Assembly: GCF_000321225.1 (NCBI RefSeq)
Contig: NW_004450303.1
Location: forward strand, 2,148,392-2,212,391
Reading direction: 5' to 3'
From: Odobenus rosmarus divergens
Lineage: Eukaryota > Chordata > Mammalia > Carnivora > Odobenidae
DNA: 64,000 nucleotides
Shown in pieces: positions 39,501 through 48,029 of the stretch; the first letter of the stretch is position 1; every line of letters begins with the position of its first letter. The notes beneath the pieces were generated by a model. The model saw only the letters and a program-made list of their open reading frames with translations. It was not told the DNA's origin and did not search any database. Position numbers and translations under genes: made by a program.

Positions 39501-42500
39501 TGTGTTTATATACATACATATATATAAAATTGCAGTCATAATGCATTTATATTTCATGTTGTCCAGCAGGTGGAGATAGAGACACACAACACTTAGAAGT
39601 CTGGGCCTTCCCAACTTCTTTATCATAACTGGATAAATACTGTTTTAAAGGTTATGTTTAGTTATTCCCTTGACACCATGGGAGCAGTTTTTCTCTTTCA
39701 GCTGTGAATATTCCAGGTTCTTTGCCAAGTTGAAGATTCCAACATATTAATGTATTTATGTATAATTTTCAGTGTCTAGACTTGACTAAATCAATTTATT
39801 GTGAAACATAAAGCTGGGAAAGCTGCCCCAAACTAAAAGAACCTGGCAACCCTCAACTTTATTTACTCATCTAGTGGTCGTGATCATAACGTGTCTGTCA
39901 TGCAAGCCCTGACTTGCTAGGTAGTGATGTTATTATGACCCGCTTAATATTCCCGGTTATCATCATTCATGGATAATTACTATGAAGTGGTAAGTATGTG
40001 TCAGGTGCTGATTTTTTTCCTATAGCACGTTAGAAAGGAGAAGGTTAACATAAACCCTGAAGAACAGAGCATTTATTTCCACAAAGAAAGATGAATAATA
40101 GCAGTAAGTGTTCTGGGGGTCAGTGAGAACAGTACTAATAAAATAGTAAAAGAAGGCTATGGCAGACCAGAAACTACCATCCAGAAGTAGTTTAATGGAT
40201 AAAAAAAATGGAATGTACATATTTTAGATATTTTAAAAGCCACAGCATTGAGTACACATTTGTGCATCAGACATTACTAAATATTTCTTGGGGCCCGATG
40301 ATGTGGTGACTTCAAAAAGAAGCCAAAGCCCATCATACTCTAATGGCAGAAAAGAAAAAACTGCAGAAATGAAAGTAAATAAAATGCCATAGGTTAACAA
40401 AGGAGAGATTAATAGGATGAGTTTCATTGAGGAAGTATCATTGTACCAGATCTTGAGATAGAAAAAGGTTTTTTGTAGAGGATAAACAAGAAAACTGGGT
40501 GAGCAAGGGTGTGGAATGAAAGTGTGTAGAAAACTCTAGGACTCATGTTTAGTTTGGTATCCCTAAATTGTAGTCCACATGAAAGAACATTGAACTTCAT
40601 TTTGTAAGTTTTGGAGAGTGAATGACTTTATTTGAGGAACCCAGTGAGAGGAAAACAGTGGATACTTTTAGGAAAATAACTCCAGGAACATTGTGAAGTA
40701 TGGACTGATAAGCAGATCAGCTCAGTCTGCAGTTCTCAGACTTCCGGTCTCTAGATTCTCTCTACACTCTTGAAAATTACTGAGAACCCCACCACAGATT
40801 TAATTTATCTACGTCATAGCTAAAAATATTTTCTGAATTGCAAATTAAACCTGAGAAATTTTGTAAGCATGTATTTGTATTATATTTGTACTTATGTATT
40901 AATTCATGTAAAAGTTAATGATAACCCTACTACATTATCATTGTTTTATGATTTTGCAAATCCCTTTAAATGTCTGGTTTAATAGAAGACAGCTGGATTC
41001 TCACAGTGCTTCTGCATTCAATTTGATGTGATATGTTGTTTTGGTTGAAGTATATGAGGAAAATCTAGCCTCAAACATGTGGTTAGAAAAGAGAGGATTA
41101 ATTTAATAGCCTTTTCAGATAATTGTATTCTTCTTTGATGCTACACCACAGCTAAGTAACTGGTCGTTTCTTTAAGTTTTTTGCAGTGTAGAATCTGAAA
41201 CCATATCAGTGAACATTTTGCCCTATGTTACATTAAAATCCATTGGTCTGTCTTACACTCTGAAAGGATCTTTTACTCATGTCTGCTTTTGTAACATCAT
41301 GCATTGCTTATTTGGAAAATATTGGCTCACTAAGTTTTGTAGATCATCCAAATGTTGACACATTGCATTAAACAGTGTCAAAAAATCACAAATATAACCA
41401 CTGATTTTTCATGGTAAAGCTGTCAAGTTCATGGTGGTGGGTACAAGTTTTCCACAACTCTAATTTTTGCTTGAAAAGTCAAATTCTATCAGTGGCAACA
41501 AATAGTGTCAGATTAGCGTTGCTGTTTTTTTTTAAGTGACAGGCTTACTTCATTTTCTAGAAAAAGTCTGCCCAGTCCCAAGTTTGAATAACCATAGTTT
41601 GTCTAGAGTTGTCCTTTCAAGTCAAAATGACATTACATGAAAAAAGCAGCTAGTTGGACTCTCAGGTCAAACAAATGTGCATGTGCTTTCCTTCTAGATA
41701 ACCACTGTACTTCACTATATGGAAGTGCTTTATGCACACTTTATATTTCATCTCAGAATATTTTTAAAAGTATACTCAAGGGTAGGGGCGCCTGGGTGGC
41801 TCAAGTCGGTTAAGTGTCTGGCTCTTGGTTTCGGCTCAAGTCATGATCTCATGGGTCATGGGACCGAGCCCCATACTGGGCTCCGTGCTCAGCCAGGAGT
41901 CTGCTTGAGATATACTCCCTCTGCCCCTCCCCCCCACTTGCACACAGTACAGTTTCTCGCTCTCTTTCTCTCTAAAATAAATAATCTTTTTAAAAAAAGT
42001 ATACTCAAGGGTCAGGATTTAATAAAACTAATGTTTTACTGTTTCATCACAGACACCTTTAAGTAAAACTAGCATTTTCTTTCTTAGCTATGGATGTATG
42101 GCCACGAATACTGAGATTACTAGCACACTTATGTCACTGCTTGACTTATGCTAAGGCCCCAGCATTTTTACCTGCCATTGCTTTTGCACCATCAGTATAA
42201 ATGTCTGTGCAATGAAAAAGGCAAATGGGGTCTTCGTATTATTATAAAGATAGTTTTGGCCTTACAGACCCAATCTTAGATAGTCTGAGGACTACCATAT
42301 GAGACGCCCTGAGCTATATTGAAGACATCTACAACAGAGGATGAGGGGTAAACTAAGGCATATGCGGTGGGTCTGGGAAAGGATATAGATCAGAGACACT
42401 GCAAATATCAGTCCTCAATGACTGCTACAATTTGAATGAATAAAGGAAGGTGTAGCATGAAAGGCCTCTGTCCTGAGGCCTGGAAGGATGGTACTGCCGT

Positions 42501-42921
42501 TAGCCAGGGTGAGAACTGAAGAAAGAAGTAGGTTTGGAGGGGAAGACAATGAAATGAAGTTTCTATACCATTGAATTTGAGGTACTGGCAGTACATTATG
42601 ACTTAACAATAAAAGGACTTAGAAGACTGACAATCAGGAAAAATCCAAAGTCTGAGGTATGGTTGGTTTAAGCCTGTCCTATCTGCTGGAATTCTCTTCT
42701 TGCAAAAGCCAGGTAATGACTTCGAATATCAGTGATACCAAAAGAAGTACAAATTTAAAATTCCTTTGTCCTTTGTTTTCCAGAGCCTGCACAGATTTAC
42801 TCACATTCCTTCAGGAAAGTGCTTAGATCGTTCAGACGTCCTCCATCAAGTGTTCATCTCCGATTGTGACTCCAGTAAAATGACTCAAAAGTGGGAAATG
42901 AACAACATCCATAGCGTTTAG
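15366..42921 (+). CDS. GALNT7: GALNT7, polypeptide N-acetylgalactosaminyltransferase 7 (3' part of gene, ten coding positions, one duplicated)
   Basis: A Golgi type II membrane enzyme that transfers GalNAc from UDP-GalNAc to Ser/Thr. Family knowledge says GALNT7 prefers peptides that already carry GalNAc ('follow-up' activity). Exons: 15366-15532, 19874-20004, 20248-20327, 22374-22556 or 22701-22883, 25675-25792, 27538-27660, 33770-33988, 38426-38524, 39241-39369, 42784-42921. All introns are GT-AG and phase joins without a break. With one member of the pair the exons give 461 residues, matching residues 197-657 of a 657-residue family member, so the N-terminus, membrane anchor, stem and start of the catalytic domain lie to the left. 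Visible signatures: DAH at about 301-303, WGGEN at about 412-416, VGHIYR with His at about 440, and three lectin repeats with YCIDS, QCLTK and KCLDR. No frameshift or internal stop. Confidence 0.97.
15650..15880 (-). mobile_element. MIR element (antisense)
   Basis: 'ggcactgtgccaagcattg', 'gtttaatcctgacaataatc', 'gtaacttgccaaacgccaca' match inverted MIR. It lies 120 bp past a GALNT7 exon. Confidence 0.75.
16411..16454. repeat. Poly(A)-only insertion flanked by a 14-bp duplication
   Basis: 'aaaaatgtaattgt' occurs at 16412-16425 and 16441-16454, on either side of 'cctt' plus an A-run. This is the pattern of a retroposon truncated to its tail. Confidence 0.6.
18249..18444 (+). mobile_element. 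CAN-SINE with 17-bp perfect TSD
   Basis: Head 'gggcacctgggtggctcagt' and AAATAA tail. TSD 'aaagtaatttaggattg' at 18232-18248 and 18445-18461. Confidence 0.95.
18749..18970 (+). mobile_element. CAN-SINE with 13-bp TSD
   Basis: Head 'ggggcacctgggtggcgcag'. TSD 'aaatatagcttct' at 18736-18748 and 18971-18983. Confidence 0.94.
19278..19295. repeat. (AC)n microsatellite
   Basis: Nine AC units in 'attacacacacac'. Confidence 0.85.
19874..20004 (+). CDS. GALNT7: GALNT7 exon (about residues 252-295)
   Basis: Acceptor 'ttattcatag', donor 'gtagga'; 131 nt. The first two bases finish a Glu codon and the exon ends on a full codon. It encodes [16 protein letters not shown], then [20 protein letters not shown] and QKAKLGQ. 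The block [10 protein letters not shown] is a conserved GalNAc-transferase motif in the UDP-binding half of the fold. Confidence 0.96.
20248..20327 (+). CDS. GALNT7: GALNT7 exon with the DxH metal-binding motif (about residues 296-321)
   Basis: Acceptor 'ctctttaag', donor 'gtaaca'; 80 nt. It follows the previous exon after only 243 bp. It encodes [20 protein letters not shown] followed by APISKD and the first two bases of an Arg codon. Asp and His of LDAH are the DxH residues that hold Mn2+ and UDP in this family. The trailing AG can join either alternative exon (both start with A, giving Arg). Confidence 0.96.
20328..22373 (+). other. GALNT7: GALNT7 intron before the alternative exon pair
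   Basis: About 2 kb with no CAN-SINE. Contains a diverged antisense MIR (about 21025-21160), T/A runs near 21.7 kb and a degenerate CA-rich block at 21917-21995. Nothing else recognised. The lack of young repeats next to an alternative exon pair may reflect constraint. Confidence 0.6.
22374..22556 (+). CDS. GALNT7: GALNT7 alternative exon A (catalytic domain, about residues 322-382)
   Basis: 183 nt, acceptor 'tgtaaatgtttcag', donor 'gtaaag'. It encodes [20 protein letters not shown], then [20 protein letters not shown], then [20 protein letters not shown] and YR (first and last Arg shared with flanking exons). It has the same length, phase and fold position as exon B, 144 bp downstream; 45 of 62 residues agree. 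Both are open and have good splice sites, so this looks like one of two mutually exclusive exons. Including both, or neither, would also keep the reading frame. I cannot tell from sequence which form is used in which tissue. Confidence 0.93.
22557..22700 (+). promoter_or_regulatory. GALNT7: 144-nt intron between alternative exons A and B, with long AG-free zone
   Basis: Donor 'gtaaag', then 'ctatctaagta' (candidate branch A at 22600), a 22-base all-pyrimidine run (22604-22625) and no AG dinucleotide from 22602 to 22698 until the exon B acceptor. This is the layout of a distant branch point. A conventional branch site 'ttcat' (A at 22671) is also possible. Confidence 0.5.
22701..22883 (+). CDS. 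GALNT7: GALNT7 alternative exon B (catalytic domain, about residues 322-382)
   Basis: 183 nt, acceptor 'cacaatacag', donor 'gtaatc'. It encodes [20 protein letters not shown], then [20 protein letters not shown], then [20 protein letters not shown] and YR. This version agrees with the GALNT7 sequence I remember as a common mammalian form. The acceptor lacks a pyrimidine tract right next to it; a 22-base all-pyrimidine run lies about 75 bases upstream (22604-22625), which suggests a distant branch point. It differs from exon A at 17 of 62 positions, mostly in the first 23 residues and in the basic stretch near the end. Confidence 0.94.
22884..25674 (+). other. GALNT7: GALNT7 intron after the alternative exon pair
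   Basis: Nothing recognised at 22.9-24.2 kb and 24.75-25.6 kb. The middle (24250-24730) holds an old repeat with a CpG-rich end. No exon-like open segment with paired splice sites stood out. Confidence 0.6.
24250..24730. repeat. Old interspersed repeat ending in a CpG-rich patch
   Basis: Begins like an inverted L2/MIR tail ('caacaaatatttaatgagtg', 'tgtgccaggcattg'). Continues into an old repeat ('caggctgagacctgaaaggc') seen in related form at 26.6-27.3 and 34.8-35.2 kb. The last 120 bases are unusually CG-rich. Confidence 0.45.
25675..25792 (+). CDS. GALNT7: GALNT7 exon with the Gal/GalNAc-T motif (about residues 383-422)
   Basis: Acceptor 'tcttcacttag', donor 'gtaaca'; 118 nt. The first base completes an Arg codon shared with exon A or B. 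It encodes [20 protein letters not shown], then [27 protein letters not shown] and [15 protein letters not shown] are hallmark motifs of the GT27 family; the Glu and Asn of WGGEN line the sugar-donor and acceptor site. The exon ends on a complete codon. Confidence 0.97.
26032..26266 (+). mobile_element. CAN-SINE with 13-bp TSD
   Basis: Head 'agggcgcctgggtggctcgg' and a CA-rich insert in the body. TSD 'aaaaatgaaaata' at 26019-26031 and 26267-26279. Confidence 0.93.
26590..27310. repeat. Old unclassified interspersed repeat
   Basis: Purine-rich text ('cagtccctgctctcaaggaa', 'tattgaagataccaagcaag', 'ggaataacatgaccc') of the same general type as 34.8-35.2 kb. I cannot name the family with confidence. 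Confidence 0.35.
27538..27660 (+). CDS. GALNT7: GALNT7 exon, end of catalytic core (about residues 423-463)
   Basis: Acceptor 'ccttgacag', donor 'gtgagt'; 123 nt, exactly 41 codons (phase 0 both sides). It encodes [20 protein letters not shown], then [20 protein letters not shown] and K. The His of VGHIYR is the third metal ligand known in this family. The following 6.1-kb intron holds a long antisense L1 and an L2. Confidence 0.97.
28294..28313. repeat. (GT)10 microsatellite inside the L1
   Basis: GT run in 'gtatatgtgtgtgtgtg'. Confidence 0.85.
28481..28679 (-). mobile_element. CAN-SINE nested in the antisense L1, 16-bp TSD
   Basis: TSD 'gaattagtgtttttgt' (28465-28480) and 'gaattggtgtttttgt' (28680-28695). 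The L1 text resumes directly after it, so the SINE is younger than the L1. Confidence 0.95.
31540..32440 (+). mobile_element. L2 3' region with a MIR-like piece inside
   Basis: 'ggcatttcaaactcaatgta', 'agccttttgatggctctcag', 'gataaaattcaaagtcctta' and 'aatgaaccactccttcaaga' follow the L2 order. 'gagtgcttggtatataccag' at about 32100 is inverted-MIR-like. Confidence 0.65.
32572..32775 (-). mobile_element. CAN-SINE with 17-bp perfect TSD
   Basis: TSD 'tagcctgggagaatctt' at 32555-32571 and 32776-32792. Long T-run at the left end and 'ccacccaggcgcccc' at the right. Confidence 0.95.
32816..32871 (-). mobile_element. L1 3' end stub, about 56 bp, with 13-bp TSD
   Basis: Reverse complement of the carnivore L1 terminus seen at 14.7 kb ('aaattcaattagccaacgtg', 'gagtacatcattagtt'). 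TSD 'caaggtgttttct' (32803-32815) and 'caagatgttttct' (32872-32884). Confidence 0.75.
33770..33988 (+). CDS. GALNT7: GALNT7 exon, C-terminal catalytic helices and linker (about residues 464-536)
   Basis: Acceptor 'cttctttttcacag', donor 'gtaagt'; 219 nt, exactly 73 codons. It begins [20 protein letters not shown] and ends PPKNVEWGE. The [12 protein letters not shown] block is conserved in the family and closes the catalytic domain. The last residues lead into the linker before the lectin domain. Exact-codon boundaries at both ends mean an in-frame cassette could be inserted after it without a frameshift (see the 39-nt candidate at 38161). Confidence 0.97.
34195..34640 (+). mobile_element. L2 3' end carrying an internal tandem duplication
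   Basis: L2 terminal text ('ctcaaacaatgcttgtcaaa' then 'tgaatgaatgaa') with a 115-bp segment doubled at 34376-34490 and 34491-34605. Confidence 0.7.
34790..35330. repeat. Old unclassified interspersed repeat
   Basis: 'ggcctgctgtgtgccagtca', 'agaggtggcatttaatctga', 'gagatctgaatgataaacca', 'agccatgggagggttttaag' are familiar from a mammalian-wide repeat whose family name I cannot fix. Confidence 0.45.
35810..35985 (+). mobile_element. L2 3' end fragment
   Basis: 'actagaccatgagcccctgg' and 'aagcacacctgattaatata' match a diverged L2 terminus. It directly precedes a longer L2. Confidence 0.5.
36608..37138 (+). mobile_element. MER2 (Tigger-type DNA transposon) nested in L2
   Basis: Terminal inverted repeats 'cagccagcccttgaacaac' and, inverted, 'gttgttcaagggtcaattg', with a TA target duplication. 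Nonautonomous, no transposase. Interrupted by the CAN-SINE at 36705-36897. Confidence 0.88.
36705..36897 (-). mobile_element. CAN-SINE nested in MER2, 14-bp TSD
   Basis: TSD 'ctcttccttatgat' at 36691-36704 and 36898-36911, which is MER2 sequence. Confidence 0.95.
37440..37800 (+). mobile_element. L2 3' end fragment
   Basis: 'ctggaaacagtcttcagcat' and 'gctcagtcaatatttgctga' resemble an L2 tail. A third L2 end in a row. Confidence 0.45.
38161..38199 (+). other. Candidate 39-nt in-frame microexon in the GALNT7 linker
   Basis: A strong acceptor ('tttttttcttctgcag', AG at 38159-38160) and a good donor ('gtaagc' at 38200) bound 39 nt. In the frame required by the flanking exons these read [13 protein letters not shown], with no stop. 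It sits 226 bp before the first lectin exon. If used, it would add 13 residues between catalytic and lectin domains. I know of no such isoform, and the signals could be a decoy pair. Confidence 0.3.
38426..38524 (+). CDS. GALNT7: GALNT7 exon, ricin-B lectin repeat alpha (about residues 537-569)
   Basis: Acceptor 'ttttgtag', donor 'gtaaat'; 99 nt, 33 codons. It encodes [20 protein letters not shown], then [18 protein letters not shown] is the Cys-Leu/Ile-Asp element of the first lectin repeat. The lectin domain of GalNAc-transferases binds GalNAc already on the substrate and steers the enzyme to nearby sites. Confidence 0.96.
39241..39369 (+). CDS. GALNT7: GALNT7 exon, lectin repeat beta (about residues 570-612)
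   Basis: Acceptor 'tctttttttaatag', donor 'gtattg'; 129 nt, 43 codons. It encodes [20 protein letters not shown], then [20 protein letters not shown] and YFK. QCLTKG is the second-repeat motif and EWQYF the QxW-like element that closes a beta-trefoil repeat. Confidence 0.96.
40728..42312 (-). mobile_element. hAT-type DNA transposon fossil (Charlie/Tip100 group), with nested CAN-SINE
   Basis: Terminal text 'cagttctcagactt' at the left and 'atatgagacgccctg' at the right resemble hAT inverted repeats. Internal text ('agaagacagctggattctca', 'ccattgcttttgcaccatca') recalls a large hAT element whose transposase ran on -. No intact frame remains. Split by the SINE at 41784-41994. Confidence 0.6.
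41784..41994 (+). mobile_element. CAN-SINE nested in the hAT fossil, 18-bp perfect TSD
   Basis: TSD 'aaaagtatactcaagggt' at 41766-41783 and 41995-42012. Confidence 0.96.
42784..42921 (+). CDS. GALNT7: GALNT7 terminal coding exon, lectin repeat gamma and stop (about residues 613-657)
   Basis: Acceptor 'tttgttttccag'; 45 codons plus TAG at 42919-42921. It begins [20 protein letters not shown] and ends [17 protein letters not shown] is the third-repeat CLD motif, whose Asp is the usual GalNAc contact in family lectin domains, and QKW is the closing QxW. The 3' UTR follows directly. Confidence 0.97.
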   Translation, partial: SLHRFTHIPSGKCLDRSDVLHQVFISDCDSSKMTQKWEMNNIHSV

Positions 42922-45240
42922 AAAGAATGAAAGAAACCAATAACCTACCTACTGACATATAAATTTATACAGGACTGAAAACCGCCTGAAACCTGCTGCA
43001 ACTGTTATTAACTCTGTACAGCTCCAAACCCAGAACCTCCTGATCAGTTTGAAGGACGTTGATAAACTGTGATTTTACAATAACATTATCATCTGCAGTT
43101 ACTGTTTACAAAACTGCTTTTACCTTAAACTTTGTAGATGTTTACATCTTTTTTTGTTTTAAGATGATGTTGGTAATTTGTGCATTTAGCTCTGTTTTAT
43201 TTAGAACAGAGTTAAAAGCATCCTTGTCTTCTTTGGGATTACACTCAGGGTTCTGAAAGGCAGTTTGATTTTATTTTATTTTTTTTTAAACACACTTGAA
43301 AACAAGGTTGGAGTAACCAGACTTTCATATATAACTTGGTGATTATCAACCTGTTGTGTCTTTATTTAATTTTACATCTTTATGAAGCACTGCCACAGGT
43401 TCTTAGCCAAGGTGGCCTTCCTTCACAGTCATGCTGCTTTTTTGAAAGGTGAATTTCAACACATTTAGTGCCTCTTTCATTTCTCAGTATATATTTCAAG
43501 AGCTTTTGATGAAATTTATAGGATGGTAACGATGGAATTGTCATCTGTGTGAGGAACACTTTCACTACCCAAAAATGACTTTATGTGCTACCATTTGTTC
43601 TGATACTGAATGTTGTATGGCTTGAAAAAGAAAAGACAGTATAGAACATCCAAGGCTATTTCATAGGATTGAAAATTGTATGGCATTAACTCCCTGACTC
43701 GCTGGCATGCCCAATGCTCTCTGTTGATACTGACTCCTAAGATAGCAAAGGGGGTCTACCAACTAGAGAAAAATTGTCCACTGACATCTGGGATTTACTT
43801 TTCCCTTATACCTATCACTACAGAAAATTAATTCTCGGTTTTGAAACCTTGAAGTGTTGGGGTAACAAAAACAACAAAATACCACTGTAAACACATCCAG
43901 GGTTCATTCTGACCAAGGTAAGAATTTCCAAGCCCTTGTTAGATTAATCCTTACAGAACTCCTGTGTGTTACAACCTAAGCTGTGGAACCTCTGAAGCCA
44001 AGAGTGAATGGATGTTTCATGTATGTATTCATCCAGATGAAATCCCCTGCACATTTTTTTTTTAATTAAAAAAAAGGCTATTTAAAAATACAGTTCATGA
44101 ACAGATATAAACTTCTGTTAGGTTAGGTGTTAGTTTCCTAGTGTTTTTGTTTTTTTTTAGGAAGCATATTTCTATTAGTATTTTTCCAGTGAAAAGAAGG
44201 CTTGTTTGGATTTCAACATTTATTAAGATAGTACCTACTATAGGAAAACCAAATAGCGCAAGTGGTCAATTAAATTTTAATTTCTAAGTCATAGTCTTTT
44301 GTTACCCAAAAGATTAAAATGCTACACTGAGTGCAAAAAAAAAAAAAAGAGAGAGAGAGGGGGAAAAAGCTGATGAAGTGGGGAATGGCAAGGAAATTAC
44401 GCATTTTTGATCCTGTAATCATGATATCATTACAAGAAAGGAATTTCACAAACTATTGCCAGAGGGAACTATTTTTAATTAAAGCTTAAAAAAGGAAAGA
44501 AAAAAAAATCTAATTTGTTTAGAAGAAAAGCCTACAAATTTGTTTCTTCCAAGCTTAGCTCTTACATATGGAGAGTCAGAGTTAAACATCCTGAACAGAG
44601 TTTTATTTGTAATTTTGACTTGTCAAGTTATATTTTGCTACTGATCTGTGATCAGCCATTTTAACTTTCATGCATCTCTAGGGATGTTTAAAAAGAAATA
44701 CATTTATATATGCTTATACAACTGCAAAATAAATCAACTATAAAAGGAAACTAAGAGAATTGGTACTTTAATTACTTGTGTCTTTGCAAATAGGCTCCAT
44801 TTTCCTTGTTGAATAGATTATAACCTTGTTAACTATGCATAGGCCTAAGAAAGGTGGCACATAAACTGTGCGTGTAAATTTTAAATGGGTATTTTGTGCA
44901 ATTCGTTGATACTCTATGAAAATGATTCTATATATTGAAATCAGAAACCTTACCAAACATGAAAAACATCAGAAGCTGCTGCCATATGACTATTTTCTAC
45001 TGTAGGCTGCTTTGGAAATAATTCCCATATCCTTGCTTTGTAAGTTGATAATATCACTATGCATTTCTACACATTTTATAAATTTGATTTATGCAGATTT
45101 TGATACACTGTATGTTTCTGTAGAAATTGTATAAATATTCAAATTTTATTAGGGATAAATTTGAGAAGTTTATGTATATCTTAATTCTGGGTTGCTTGTT
45201 TTTTAGGTGAGAAAAAAATAAAATACTGTATTTTAATCCA
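42922..45240 (+). other. GALNT7: GALNT7 3' untranslated region
   Basis: AT-rich sequence of about 2.3 kb from the stop codon to the best poly(A) site. No reading frame of note. It holds an A-rich/GA-rich simple stretch (about 44335-44362) and several T-runs, but no CAN-SINE, unlike flanking DNA; that repeat-poor state fits a retained 3' UTR. The end is inferred from the signal at 45217. Confidence 0.75.
45217..45222 (+). terminator. GALNT7: Likely GALNT7 poly(A) signal AATAAA
   Basis: AATAAA in 'gaaaaaaataaaatactg', followed within 40 bases by a T/G-rich stretch ('attgggttttttcagt'), the usual layout of a cleavage site near 45240. An upstream AATAAA at 44728-44733 could give a shorter transcript. 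Confidence 0.65.
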
Positions 45241-46089
45241 TTGGGTTTTTTCAGTACTCGTAATTGTTTCTAAATCCAAACACTGCATGCTTGAAATAAT
45301 TACTTGATTTTATTGTTTATAAGATATAATAACATAATAGCTAAAATATCATATACTATAGTTATATGTTGAGTATGTGCTTGAATATTGGTTATAATTA
45401 TGCTGGGAATACTTGGAGTTTACTTATCTGTAGGAAGGAAACATAAAGGTTTATTTTGGTCTCTAGTGGCCTATATATAGCAATTTTTTTTTGAAGTCAC
45501 TTATCCAATTATAAAAAACCACCCCAGCACATATATCTTTCTTGGCAGTGTATTCTACTATAGAATTGCCTATTGAAAGCAAAACTCTTTACAGCCTGAT
45601 AGATCAAGTGAGTAGAAAGAAAGGAAGCCTAAGATACAGTCTCACAGGGATCTTGGAATATATTTCATTTCTGGACAGAATCTAACTTTTTTAAAAAAAA
45701 AATCCACTTATAATTCAATGGAAAACATGGTAAGTACCTGATCTGAGCCAGATCCCTAGTAGGCCAGTCATTTGGGTACATGAAAATTAATCCATGTGAA
45801 AGCAGATTTAAAAAGTATCAAGCACTATGAAAATGCATATCATTCATTAGAATCAGTCAGTTGCAGGAAAATGGACAGAGAATGGTTTTTGTGGACCACT
45901 ATTCCCTGGAATTGAGATTAAAGGAAGGATGGACTCTAAACTAAATCCACTAATTGTTTTTGCAATTCTCATTTTTAAGATTCTGAAATGCCCATAATTG
46001 AGCCCACATCTGAGGAGAGGTGGGATGGGGAGGGCTCCTTATTTTCATAATAGAATGATGTTACAATCTACTCATCTGAATGAATATAG

Positions 46090-46315
46090 TATGGTGGACC
46101 AGTCTGTTGTGAATCTAGGTTCCACTACAAATTATTCATATCACCTTAGAAAGTCACTTAAACTCTGTGCCTCAATTTTCCCATTTGCATATTGGGGAAA
46201 ATAATAGTGCCTATTTTGTGGGAGTTTATTAGGATTGTATGAATATACATAAAGTGCTTAGGATAGTTCCTGGCATATAGTCAGGGTATTATAAATATTA
46301 GCTATTATTATCTGG
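46090..46315 (+). mobile_element. MIR element
   Basis: 'gtcacttaaactctgtgcct', 'caattttcccatttgcatat', 'aaagtgcttaggatagttcc' and 'tggcatatagtcag' match MIR. Confidence 0.75.
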
Positions 46316-46341
46316 TTTCAAAGCCTTAACACTTGTTTTTA

Positions 46342-46514
46342 TTTTTTTAAGAGACACACACAGCGAGAGAGGGAACACAAGCAGTGGGAGTGGGACAGGG
46401 AGAAGCAGGCTTCCCGCCGAGCAGGGAGCCCAATGTGGGGCTCGATCCCAGGACCCTGGGACCATAACCTGAGCCAAAGGCAGGTGCTTAACAACTGAGC
46501 CACCCAGGCACCCC
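46342..46514 (-). mobile_element. CAN-SINE with imperfect 16-bp TSD
   Basis: 'gcttaacaactgagccaccc' end. TSD 'ttaacacttgttttta' (46326-46341) and 'ttaaaatttgttttta' (46515-46530). Confidence 0.9.
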
Positions 46515-47259
46515 TTAAAATTTGTTTTTAATCAGAAGACAGCTACACTGCAAACTCTATATAAAGCCTACATGTGTGTATCTATGTTTCATATATGAGA
46601 TAACATTACCCACACTTTACAAATTAAGAAACGAAGCTCAGAAGTTATGCTTCTTCTTAAATTGGGGGTAAAATGTTTATCCATAGGGAATAAATAATCT
46701 CTACCTCACATCATTTATATAGCATGTGCAAAATATAGTTTTTAGTGATCTAACGCTTGGATAGAACTAAGTGCATCTTGAATAATGTTTAAGATAATGT
46801 CTTTAAATTATCTTTAAATGAAATTTCCCAGGTTTTTGATATGTGCAAATGAACTCCAACTGTATTAATGCTTACATGTACAAAGCAAAACTAAAACAGT
46901 AGAAAACTGAACTGAATAGACTTCCATGTCTGGCCATGACATAGTAATTGGTATTGGACTTACCCTGCTGTCCTAAACTATAAACTGGATAAAATATATG
47001 GGCTGTGTTGAGGAATTGGCTAATGGGCAAAGCCTACTGTGATACTTGGGAGAAAGGAAGCATGCAAGGTGAACCCCAGGTTTACCATGTCCGTCTGGCT
47101 GTCTGGGAGAACTTTCATGTTCATGGCACAGGAAAATGGAGCTCAAACGGTGATATTGGTGAGCTGAGGAGACAGAATAGAGTTTGGTGCTGCTGAGACA
47201 GCTGGAATTCACAGGGAAGGTTACTGGAGGGGAGTGCCCTTGAATACCAGGAAATTGGT

Positions 47260-47640
47260 ACAGGAATTTTTATAGCAGTGCCATTTACAATAGCAAAAAC
47301 CCCGAAGAACAACCTAAATACTCATCAATATTACACAGCAATGAGCACACAGCCATAAAAAAAGAATGAAATCTTGCCATTTGCAACAACATGGACAGAG
47401 GTAGAGTATAATGCTAAGCAAAATAAGTCAGAGAAAGACAAATACCATATGATCTCACATGTATGTGGAATTTAAGAAACAAATGAGCAAAGGAAAAAAA
47501 AAATGAGACAAACCAAGAAACAGACTCTTAACTAAAGGTTGCCAGAGGGGAGATGCGTAGAGGGATGGGTGATATAGATGATTAAGGAGTATAATTACCA
47601 TGATGGGAAAAAAAGATTAAAAAAAATCTCAGAACTGAAT
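47260..47640 (+). mobile_element. L1 3' end fragment
   Basis: 'gcaacaacatggacagaggt', 'taatgctaagcaaaataagt' and 'taccatatgatctcacatgt' are L1 ORF2 3'/UTR text. Confidence 0.8.
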
Positions 47641-47694
47641 CTGATACTCTTACATAGCAACTATCTTAACTCATACATATTGGTATGTATTCTT

Positions 47695-47880
47695 TTAGCT
47701 AACATTATTTACTATCACTTGCCACCCAGATAAGTGTCTTAAATATATTCCCTCATTTAATCTTCAAAATTTCTAATTTTATAGATGAAGAAATTGAAAG
47801 GTTATATGACTTGTCTGATGCTACCAAACCAGTAAGAAACAGAGACCTATTCAAACTCTAATCCAAGTCTCAAATGTAAG
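47695..47880 (-). mobile_element. MIR element (antisense), diverged
   Basis: 'ccctcatttaatcttcaaaa', 'ttatagatgaagaaattgaa' and 'aaccagtaagaaacagagac' match inverted MIR. Confidence 0.55.
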
Positions 47881-47929
47881 CTCATCTCCTCGCTTTTAAT
47901 CTCCTTCATAACCTTGTTTTTCCCTTTGT

Positions 47930-48029
47930 ATTTTTTCTTAAGTAATCTCTATGCCCAACGTGGGGCTCAAACTCATGACCTCAGGATCAAGCGTCTCATG
48001 CTCTACCAACTGAGCCAGCCAGGTGCCCC
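47930..48029 (-). mobile_element. Old CAN-SINE head fragment
   Basis: 'cccaacgtggggctcaaact', 'ctctaccaactgagccagcc' and 'aggtgcccc' match an old tRNA-derived SINE subfamily. Confidence 0.75.

Larger units (their letters stand above)
38525..42783 (+). other. GALNT7: GALNT7 introns flanking the 39241-39369 exon
   Basis: No extra exon seen. 38525-39240 is unique. 39440-39535 is TA/GT-rich simple sequence. 39.5-40.7 kb has no recognised repeat. 40.73-42.31 kb is a hAT fossil, and 42.3-42.78 kb is unique. Confidence 0.6.
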
